Below are positions 51,385 to 64,000 of a stretch of DNA of 64,000 nt, piece after piece (positions within the stretch are counted from its first letter, which is position 1; every line of letters starts with the position of its first letter). The DNA is from Cruorifilaria tuberocauda (taxonomy: Eukaryota > Nematoda > Chromadorea > Rhabditida > Onchocercidae). The notes below the pieces were generated by a model. It saw nothing but the letters and a program-made list of their open reading frames with translations. It searched no databases and was not told where the DNA came from. Location: assembly GCA_013365365.1 (NCBI GenBank), contig JABVXU010000226.1, positions 1 to 64,000 on the forward strand, written 5' to 3'. The translations under genes were made by a program, and so were the position numbers.

Positions 51385-54300
51385 TTTTTGTTAATGAAAG
51401 TTGAATGATCGGCTGTCACCTTCAAATTCATGCTTCTCTTAGAAACGATTAAAATAAAATTAAAACAATAAAAGAGTAGTAGTAGTATTCACTGTTCATA
51501 CAATATTGCAATATATGCTACCTATTTATAACTGTATAATAATCTAATGATAATGATAATTAACTCAAGAATAACTTCAAATGAATATAGGAAAAATAGT
51601 ATGATACAGATTACTTACAAACTTACAAAAGTTTCTTCTACCAGTAAAATTCGTATGAATTTATTGATGCTTGGGTGTGTGGTGTTTGTTAAATAACTTT
51701 AGTTTGATAAAAGTTAAAATACATCTGGCCCTCTTTTTCTCCTGTTTACACAGCTACTATTATTGCTAGAATTGTGTTCTGTTCCACTGGTAAAGCCTGA
51801 AGGAAGAAGGAAGAGGTGTTAGATACTCTTGAAAAATATTCATTCTATGATTCATTTCTTCTCATCGTTAAATGTTCCAAAAATCATGACTCCTTCATTT
51901 CCCCAATGATATATAAAGAAAAAAAAAGAGTGGAAATCGTATCAGTAATTTATAAGTTAGCACGATCGAAATTGTTTAAGTAATCATTTGTTGTAGTTAA
52001 TTTATCGAAATGATCTAAGTAGTAGGTTATTGTAATTACGTAACAATTTGAATAACTATTTTTGCAGTATTTATTTATATTTTGTCTTTTATAAATTTCA
52101 ATATTGTTCGTTAAAGTAAGGTTTTTTGTTTCGTTATTCGTTTTGTGAATTTTTGTAATAAATATATTGATATGATTGAAATTGTGCAAAATTTACAAAA
52201 TGATTGAGAAGAGATAACGAGTAAAATCATTATTTTTTCATGATTTCGTATGATTTTATTTCATTCAATTTTCCTTGAGTACTCTTTTCTGAAATTTTAA
52301 TTAATTTGATTGAAGAATGAGATTCCATTAGTGATTATTTCATAAATTTAATTTTTCACTTTAAAATATTTGCACTAAAAAAGTCACTACTGCAAATATT
52401 AATATATCTTACCTTTCTCTTCTTTGCTAAATTTTTATGAATTGATATTAATTGATTTTCCAATTTATCATCATATTATAATAATTGTTGTTTGATCGTT
52501 ATCATTCAATTTATTTATACCTAATTTTATTCATGATAAATTAGCAAATTTCAATCTTGAAATTTCAACAGAAAATGAATTAATCGAAAAAAAACAAGCC
52601 AAAAAATTGGAGAAACATTTGTCGACACAAATGATTTATTTGTTCATATTAAAAAAAAACCTTAAGAACCACTACTCACTCTTGTCTTCTTCTCACATTC
52701 GAAAGATTAAATCAAGAGAATGCAAACTATTTCTATTTGTTAATTCATGAATCTTTTTTCTTGATGAATAAATAATTTAGCTTAGCTTCTTCTTAATTAA
52801 TAAATTATTTACTTGTTAATTAATTGTTTGAAATTTTTTATCTCTCCCATTTCTTTAATAGTCACTTTCGTTTCACATATCTAGTCTAGCAATAATAGTT
52901 GTTAGGAAATTTGAACATTTTGTTACTTTATTTCTTTCGCTAGAAACTGGTTTCATTTTTAACAAATCTTTTTTTCAAAAATTTTGAGATGATTGAATCA
53001 TTTTTTAAAAAAACGTCTAGTTACTCTATACTGACATAACTATTGTACAATATATTGTTGTACGACATTTTATCAATTATTAACGATTTCAACAAAAAAA
53101 AAATATTCTTGAATCTCAAATTAATATTGCTGTTTAGCGAAATTGTAAGATAACCTTAAATTAAACTATTTTAATGTTCTTTAGCAATTAATCGTTTTTT
53201 AATATATTTTGAAGGGAAAAAAGTCGTAAGTTATTCTGCGACTTTTTTTTCACTTATATTTTTCTATTTGAAATTAAATGACTTAAATCATAATTTGGCT
53301 ATTAATTAAAATATTTTATCATAAAATATGATAAATTATCAATTAAGTTTTTTTGTTGAAGTCATTAATAATTACGACATTTGATAGAGTCATGCTTTCA
53401 TGCTAGCTTGATATTACCTGAAATCACACCTTTTAATTTATTTAAATGTATTTTCATTCTCTCAAAATGAATTGACTTTTTTTAGTTTGCACAAATTTTT
53501 CTTCTAACTCCTCTGAATCATAAATGTGCTTTCGCAATAAAAAAATAAAAAATTTCATCAAACAATTTAGAGAGGATAGCAGCATTATGACATTCCATTA
53601 ATTGTAGCAAATTAATTCATCATCGTTGTTTTTATTTGCACTGAATTTGACGAATCAAACCAAACAAAATATTTCATACTAAGTACAGAATGAATGATAA
53701 ACTTAAATTTAACTGAACTAACAATGATGAAAATTTTACAAAGATTTACGTTAATTTAAAGTGATGTAAATTGAATAAATCAATACAACGAAAATAGTTA
53801 ATATGAGTTAATCGAAATTTGATTGAATTTTGTTGAATAATTCGATTTATCGTTAATACGACGTATGAATTCTTCGAATTTATCTAAACGAAGCAAAAAA
53901 AATCGAACAATCATTCATCATCACTATGGTAGTTATTTGAACAAACAAAAATTTCTTCAATTCAAATGAAAAGAAATAAATGAATTCAAAAAGTATTAAT
54001 ATGAATTTAACATAAAAAAGACTACCACTTCAGGCTACAAAAATAGGACAATACACTGTTTCCTCAATTGTATCGCTATTTTTTTTCTTTCAACAATTAT
54101 GATTACTTTACTGCTATACTGTTAACCATTCTTCAAAACTAATGGATGCAGAAAAGAAATTTCGCGAAATTTTAAAATTGATGAAATAAATCCAAAAATA
54201 GTTGGAAATGATCGGATAGTTCTTTGTATCAATAAGCTTTAATACTTTTGAAGTGCAGTTAATATTAATGAAGAAAAATGGGATAAGAGGAATTTGGGAG

Positions 54301-56132
54301 AATGATACTATCAAAAGAAGATATGTAAAAACGGTTATAATGATTGAATTTGAAAATGAGAAACAAATGAATAATGATAAAAGAATTATCATCATTGAAT
54401 ATCATTGATCTTACAGCTCTTTATTATAAATTAATTAATCATGATTCTCATGATAAATTGGAAATCGTGATAAGTTCTGAATAATTAATAAAAATTTTTT
54501 TCTCTCATTTTTGGATTTTTGATAATGCAAAATAAATCATTAATTTAACTACCGTTTAATAACATATGTAATTTTCAATTGTCTCTAACGCTTAAAAAAT
54601 AATTCACTTGATATGTACTTCAGACAAGAACAATTTTTTCCAATAAATTTTTATTTAAACAAAGATTTCAAAACACTAAAAACAATAACAAAATCAGCAA
54701 TACAAATAGAATATAATGAAGACAATTTGGAAATTATTTAAATTTCTGCAATTCCAAACAATTTATGAATAAAGCATTAAACAACAGAAAGATTGTTAAA
54801 GGAAAAAGAATTTATCCTCAAGCGCTTTTCAATGGATCTGTTAAATTACTTATCACATTATCTGTAAATGATAAACTAATGCATGTTAATTGTAAAGAAA
54901 CCACAATCCTACACTGAAAATGGCTGGATTTATTACTTTTTGTATTACAAAAGGATAGATTGGCAATATCTGAGTACAAACAACGTCTTATTTTTGAATC
55001 TTAATGAGAAAAATTTGCTGAGAAAATATAAATATCTATTTAAAAAAATAGCAATCGAATGATAAAAAATATAAGTGAACATAAGCCGAGCACCAATAAC
55101 GACTATAATAATTATTATTAATAATAATAATATATTATTATTCAATTTAGGAAAAAGAACCTTTTGCTCGTTAGAAAATCCTCACTTCCAGTTACATTTT
55201 ACTGTTTGATCATTTCTACTAAATTCATTTTTTCATTTAGCGCTTAACAAATCTGTAATATAAAGAAGCAAACCATATCCTCTACGCGCTAAGTCTGCTT
55301 CTCGTTTCAAATGATTTTGAAACATTATCTGTAATGTAGGCTACAGAATAAAGTTTAATTTCAAGTACTGCTTACCCCCTTATCTTCGCTTTCTCACATT
55401 ATTTTCAGACTTGATACAAGTGGAAAATTCCTCCCGTCTGGATAACATAAACAGTGAACTCCAGATAATATTAAGTTCTCCTTTTTCTATTCAATATACT
55501 CGTCATTTCATGATTTATTTCTCATATTAGAAAAAGATTTTTTGACTACTTAAGTTTTAGAAATTCAAAATGGTTTCAAGTCAGGATGCTTCAAACACCT
55601 TGACGATTACTTATAACGTAAGCTTATAAATTGCAAAAGCGGAACAAAATACAATAATTTTCTTTTTGGAAGGAAAGAGGAAATAGAATTCTTTTATTTG
55701 ATCGATAACCAGCACTCACATCCGAACTTCAGAAAAAAGATCTTCGAAAATCGATATTTTCTTACCAAACTGATAAAAAATCGAATATTTTTAAAAATAA
55801 AAATATAATAAAAGAAAATAAGAAAAGCTTAATGAAGAAAAGGAAGATCAGAATTTTTTATACGAGCAAATGGTAAAGAAGAGACATTGTAGGATAGAAC
55901 AAAATAAAATGAAATAATAAAAAATAACTACAGTGAAGAGGAAATTACAGCACACAACGAAATTTTTAATCGAGAGACTACAAAAATGTAGGAAATATTT
56001 AAGTTATTGAAGTCTCAGGTATACACGACTAAACTAATCCAAGATAAGGGATAGTATTTTCATTAAATTTTTTGGCATCAGCAAAAACAGAATCACTTAC
56101 TGCTTCATCAAAAAATGAGTGATAATTCATGT
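51385..56132. other. Long intergenic region upstream of chitin synthase
   Basis: About 4.7 kb of very AT-rich DNA between the first chitin synthase exon and the end of DHPS. It should contain the chitin synthase promoter. A short minus-strand patch at about 51743-51795, after CTTCAG, reads ALPVEQNTILAIIVAV before a stop and might be a 5' exon. Nothing else looks coding; the minus-strand frames at 51950-52189, 54114-54395 and 54945-55145 are AT-rich chance frames. Confidence 0.5.
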
Positions 56133-58808
<2,676 letters not shown>

Positions 58809-58809
58809 A

Positions 58810-58812
58810 CTG
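58810..58812 (-). promoter_or_regulatory. Candidate trans-splice acceptor of DHPS
   Basis: Minus-strand CTTGCAG ends one base before the ATG. An acceptor this close, with no upstream coding exon needed, fits addition of a nematode spliced leader. Confidence 0.45.
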
Positions 58813-59255
58813 CAAGTATTATCAGAAAGTGTATAATATTTGAATTTGAAAATTTTCAACTATTACTAAATCCATTCTTTTAGATATAGTTCATTGGCTA
58901 AAATTACTCAAAATTGCAGAATGATATAAGCATGATACGATGAGATAAAAGGATATTTAGTAAGTCTAGCTACACTTCATGGTTCAGTTCATATTTCAAT
59001 TTCATATCTTTTTTTCCTTTTTTATTCTGCTACAAATAGCTATGTTGATGGTGTCTCTTAAAACACAAAAAAGAAAATCACGTGGAAAACTGATAGCTAT
59101 TTTTTTTTTTGATCAGAATAAATTACAAAAAATTGAAACAAATGCAAGTTTTGGCATAAAATGAGAAATTCATAAATCTCAGATAGAATACAATATATGA
59201 ATCCTCAGCAAACAAAAGACGCATAGTAAGTGCATAAAAATATGCTAAATCAAAA

Positions 59256-62200
59256 TCACTGATTACGAGCACATTTAGCAGCTTCTTCAGCCAATTCATC
59301 TTCATTTTCAGTCAGGTACAGAATGTCTGCTAATGTTTGTTCAATATACATCTCTCCAACTCTCTCCCACATTCCACGGGCTCTAGGAGGTACTGGGTAC
59401 CGGAATGAAGGACCGAAGTTGCATCGAACTGTAGCACCTTGAAATAATGATACTGCAGGATAGTAGAAACCAGCATAAATATCCCTGAAAGCGATTCCAC
59501 AGCTCTTGCCGTTCCGGTAGAATTCAATCTGCAAAACTGTTTTTCAAAAGTTGGAAGATAAATTACAATTTCGATTTGATGAAATTGGAACCTAAAAATA
59601 ACAAGATAGTGTGCTGTAAAGAATCAAAAAACTTTAGATCTTTCAACTTCTCAACAAATGTGACATCCTGTAACAAAATTGATCGACTTAGTTTTAACAG
59701 ACCTACTTATGTAAAAGAATGAAATTCATTATTATTTAATGTCACTTTTAAATTATTGTTATAGATACTGGACCAAATTAGTGAAATCACTAACCCAACT
59801 TCCAGGTGCTGGTTTTAAATTTTTCAGTGCAGCAGATACGTCGTCTTTCTCTTCATAAAAATAGTTATGCTTGAAATTGATTAAAGGCAAATTTTTATAC
59901 GAAGGTGGTAAATAAGTCGATGAAGATGGCACATTTTCTACAGAAGTAAAATCATATTCTTTATCGGCTGGGCAAGGTGGTAACGATATCAAACATCCCA
60001 GGACATCGCCTTCTTTAAAACCACCATTCGCATAGTGTTTACCCTGAAATTTAATGCGTTGAAAAGTGTAACACCCTTTCTGACTCAAGACTTAAAATGT
60101 GAATCACTTACTTTTGCTTGGTGAAATATTGTGCCTTTGTGACTTCTCCAAGCATAAGACAATTGTGTATAGCCAACACAAGCTTGCAGCGGTGCTGAAA
60201 ATATGACTTTAAATAATTAAATAACTTTATTTATAATGAATTCTATTTCGAAAACTTGGAAATCAAGAGAGACTTACCCACAGCTTGACTCCAGCCAATT
60301 CTTATATGTGAACTTGGTGGCTGCGCCGTGAAAACCACTTCAAAATACCAAGTACCATGGGATACTGAATGAGTAGCTCGAGCAACACTGTAACCCTCAA
60401 AACCGCTCACGGATAATCGATCTTCCGACAATTTTAACTAAAAAACCAATATTTAATTTATCGCTATCGAATAAAAAAAAACATTAAAAAATATAAGATG
60501 AAGAGATCAAAAAAAATAAAACAAAGAACAAATGAAAAGGAAACAAAAACTATTAAAAATTTTTGAAGCTGCTGCACAAGCAGATCGTAATCGCTCTCTT
60601 AACTAAACTGTTTACATATAATTGCCATATTTTACTATTAAAAAATCTCGAAAGGTTTTTTAATGAAATGCAAAATCAAGTTTAGTTCATAAAATCCTAA
60701 TGTTTCCGGTAAAAATATCTCCATAAAATAGCTTGCACCTGATAAGCACGATCATTTGGAGATAAAGTGACTACAGGATGAACAACGACACGATAGATGT
60801 GCGCAGGGATTGGCTTATTGTACGTGCTTTCATCCAATTCAAAAATATCTCTGGAAAGTATGCAAGTTTTAATTGAATATACATACATCAGAGAAATCCT
60901 TTTAAAATTTTATTTTTCTAGAACCAATTTATTATATTAAACAGCATACTATTTTAAATGGGAAAATAAAATCATTGATTTTAAATCTACATATATTTTC
61001 AAAACGCTCATAGCAGAAAAAAGTCCTCGGAAACAATATTACCAATCATTTAAAAATGCAAAAAATTTAGAAATCCTTGAGGAAATTGCAAAACTAGGAG
61101 ATGCCAATGAAAGCCGAAAATTACCTGTTAGGAACGGTAAGGTCTTTTTCGACAAGATAATATCGATAACCTTCGCGATTAAACGGGAAATCGATGGGTG
61201 AGGAAATTCCAATAATTCGTGTCGATGCATAATCAGCGGTACTGAAATATACAAACGATAAGTAAAAACATGAGAGAAATTTCGTGCTCCCTTCCTTTTT
61301 CTTGCCAACAAAAACTTTTTAATTTTGCCTTCAAATAGAAATAGATTCTTCATAGCAACGGATAACAACGATCACATGATCGACATATACGAATATTCTC
61401 TTAGATTCAGATATATTTCCAGAATGTTGCCCATATCTAATATTCATCTTATGGAAAGTTAGATCTAAGAAAACCTACAGTTTTGCTTTTTTGAAGGCAT
61501 TTGGAGGATCAATATTACGTCGTTTAGATGAACCTCTCGTCTTGGGACCATCACCTAAATCATCGGATCGATCAAAATTTTCTTTAGATAAGTCACGCGT
61601 TGAACTTGAAACTGCCGGCTTACTTCGACCGATCTAAAGATTTTTTTCCGAAAAGAATTAGAACTTTTATGAACTGGAATAAATATCCATTTACAAAAAT
61701 AGAAGATTTTGATATCCATTCAGCTCTACTAAGTGATGAAATAACTGATAAAATGATACCTGCTTCAACGCTTCATGACCAGGACCTATGGACGACAAAT
61801 TACGTTCACGTAACGCGAATACTTGTCCGTCATTGCTTGATTCAAATAATTCTGTTTCTTTAGTTAAGGATTTTTGTAACGTTTGATGCCAAGTATTTTT
61901 CACCCTTTAATAAGCTTCCTTCAATGAAGCAAAATAAAATATATGGAAAAATTTAACTAAAACTTTTTCTAACCGAAGTACTTTTTGAATGTTCACAATT
62001 TCCGTGCATTAAATCCTCTATTATACATGCTAAGACGAAGAAAGACTATGAGTAATAAAAAGAAAAACTTAATTCTTAACAAAACATGCATTGCTGTGCC
62101 GAATGCAATATGAGATTTTAGAGAATTCACTTAAATCACACTATTACAGTTGCAAATAAAAGCTGTATTAGTGATTTATATTTAACTAAATCCTAGAATA

Positions 62201-63214
62201 ACTAACCTGCGACTCATGGATGTAAGATTTTCCCATTGTGCATTGAAATAAGGTATAATTTCATTTTCCAAATTTAAAAATATCAGTTCCTGATCATTAT
62301 CTTCGGATTCATTTCCCGTATTGGCTCTTTTAGTGCGTGCATTATGCGTCAGATTTGCAAGAACAGTAACACACATATGGGCGAAATCTGAGAAAACAAA
62401 TTATAAGCAGTCTCAAACAAAATATCACTTTTTGGATTGTCATGAATTTTGGAAGAATCTATAAAATAAAATACTAAGAGTCTGTCTAAGAATTCAGAAA
62501 TAAATTAAAGCTGCTTAATCCTTAAACCGTGTATAATTCCTACTTGCTTGTTTTGGTGTCCATGTTTCCTTCTTTGTTGGACTACAGTCAGCACAATTGA
62601 ATACGTAGCACACCATGAATGGTAATCCATAGCTATAATATACAGAAATAACTTTAGTCAGTTCAATATAATGAAATATTTTCTAATGAAATATAATGAA
62701 ATATTTAGTACCTTAATTTTTAAATGTTTCGAAAACATAACTTACAAATCAGTTAAATCTTTCAAGCATCGTCCATGGAACCATTTTCGACAAACAGCAC
62801 AGTACAGCTCTAATGTTCCCACTTCACGTTTACCATCACTAGAAAATTTTTATTTTTTACTGAAATAAAAAAATATAAACTCGCTCCCTTTCTTTTCCTA
62901 TTAGTCAATATTATTGCTTTCTTTATATCAAAATTCAAATCTATTCACAATTTCTCCCAGCAAACGATCAAATTATTGGATGCAAAAGATCATCGAATAT
63001 TTCTCATTTTCCTTGATTTTGTAAAATACCATAAAATTGCTTGTATCCTACCTGACGGAATTGAATGTTAAATTCGAAAACGGTCAGGAAAAAGAAATAG
63101 CAACATACTGAACCGCAAGAATACTTCAACATAATGCCTCTCAAAAACTTACCAGTAACAAACAGTGGATGGAGCTGGTTTTGGTGCTCCCTTACGGACA
63201 CTCCTTTGCCTCAT
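59256..63214 (-). CDS. ash-2: ASH2L homologue, COMPASS/SET1 complex subunit
   Basis: Core subunit that, with RbBP5, WDR5 and DPY30, stimulates MLL/SET1 enzymes to methylate histone H3 Lys4. Twelve exons (63153-63214, 62746-62838, 62544-62632, 62207-62387, 61760-61904, 61479-61633, 61125-61241, 60739-60850, 60278-60437, 60112-60194, 59795-60043, 59256-59528) join in phase to 572 residues. The N-terminal Cys-rich atypical PHD (CYC, YCAVCRKWFHGRC, FNCADC) is followed by the winged-helix part (KQANFAHMCVTVLANLT, YFNAQWENLTSM), a basic Ser-rich linker, and a split SPRY domain from about residue 319 (SEDRLSVSGFEGYSVARATH, GTWYFEVVF, RIGWSQAVG, YAWRSHKGTIFHQAKGKHY, FYRNGKSCGIAFRDIY). The C-terminal EQTLADILY matches the DPY30-binding helix. 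No part is missing. Confidence 0.95.
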
Positions 63215-63217
63215 CTC

Positions 63218-63220
63218 CTA
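63218..63220 (-). promoter_or_regulatory. Candidate trans-splice acceptor of ASH2
   Basis: Minus-strand ATCATTAG ends three bases before the ATG of the ASH2L homologue. It is a weaker acceptor than that of DHPS but similarly placed. Confidence 0.35.
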
Positions 63221-64000
63221 ATGATCTAACTTGATTGTAATACAAGCCATTTTAATAATAGCTCTGAAAACTTTATTTATATCCCTACTTGAAGCATTAC
63301 TCGTTATCACTGTTCCAATCAGTAAAATTTTATATAACTATACTTATCCATTATTTAGTTTGCATATTTATTCTAAAAATATACCAATCTAGGAAGATAG
63401 AAACGCGAATGAATGTCAAATTAAGAATATAATGCACAAGTATCCTGACCCTAATCAAGTATTCAGCCGCGACGTAGGATAGCAGTGGCTCAACATAATC
63501 ACATATACTGACTATTTACACCATACGAGCAAATGTAATAATATACAAATAATATTAAACTTCCAACACCAGAACTTTTCGTGTGGAATAGAGTAACATT
63601 CAGATCACTGAACAAATTAACCAACAGTTGGTTATTCGCTCATGAAATCAAATATGGATATTAACAGTGTAGCATGATTATTAATGCTAGGAGGTCAAAC
63701 GATCACGACGTTTATTTCGAACAGTATTTATAACATGGGAAATGTTTTAAGTATGCATTTTCAAACAAATATTTCGAATGAGAAGTTTAAGATTATCATA
63801 CAATGAATCTGTAGAAATAGCTACTCTTCATTGAGAGGTATCGTTCAGTGAAATTCAATATTTTCGGAAATTTTTATCTCAGTTCAAAATGAAATAATCA
63901 TATTGTTACACAGGATAAACAGATACCCTCGTGTTCTTATTTATCTTGAAAATATTTGTTTTATAATAAATTTCGCACTCCTGACCAATTACACCGGAAA
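63221..64000. other. Upstream region of ASH2, no gene seen
   Basis: 780 bp to the right edge with no convincing coding segment. It should contain the ASH2 promoter. Confidence 0.5.

Noticed and set aside
51950..55145. Minus-strand frames of 66-93 codons
   Set aside because: Ile/Phe/Asn-dominated chance frames without motifs or neighbouring exons.

Overview
The window looks like nuclear DNA of a nematode, most likely a filarial worm. It is very AT-rich, almost every gene is cut into many short exons by AT-rich introns with GT..AG ends (acceptors mostly TTTNCAG/TTTTAG), and it carries an animal-type chitin synthase of nematode layout. Genus cannot be told from sequence alone. I rebuilt the genes by hand from conserved protein blocks plus splice sites with matching phase; every complete model closes in frame.

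Layout, left to right. 105-940 (-): the first three exons of PPIL2, a U-box/cyclophilin spliceosome protein, running off the left edge. 2648-5663 (-): an unrecognised Ser/Asn-rich protein with a charged C-terminal half. 9367-11483 (+): R3HDM4-like R3H protein. 13296-13918 (+): scraps of a decayed or hard-to-model gene. 14803-21297 (+): carnitine O-palmitoyltransferase 1 (15 exons, 771 aa). 21904-23460 (+): ALKBH7, mitochondrial Fe(II)/2-oxoglutarate dioxygenase. 24386-26214 (-): ESCRT-III subunit CHMP2A. 26893-29623 (+): a well-formed 10-exon, 339-aa protein I do not recognise, head to head with CHMP2A. 30128-32784 (-): sphingomyelin synthase. 33936-51384 (-): chitin synthase, 35 exons, about 1754 aa, filling a quarter of the window. 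56133-58808 (-): deoxyhypusine synthase. 59256-63214 (-): ASH2L homologue of the COMPASS/SET1 complex.

Most genes are unrelated housekeeping functions: fatty-acid entry into mitochondria (CPT1, with the mitochondrial ALKBH7 next to it on the same strand), membrane remodelling (CHMP2A), sphingolipid synthesis, eIF5A hypusination (DHPS), histone H3K4 methylation (ASH2) and splicing (PPIL2). Chitin synthase is the parasite-relevant gene. ASH2 and DHPS lie 447 bp apart on one strand, and DHPS has an acceptor one base before its ATG, so trans-splicing and possibly an operon are plausible.

The most unusual points are two GC-AG introns (ALKBH7 and the last chitin synthase intron), a probable 4-nt micro-exon in the R3HDM4-like gene, a possible alternative first exon of chitin synthase with two competing acceptors at exon 4, a tandemly duplicated splice acceptor in a chitin synthase intron, and two proteins without a recognised family. 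I saw no CRISPR, tRNA, rRNA or intact transposon. Simple repeats lie mainly in intergenic DNA and introns.
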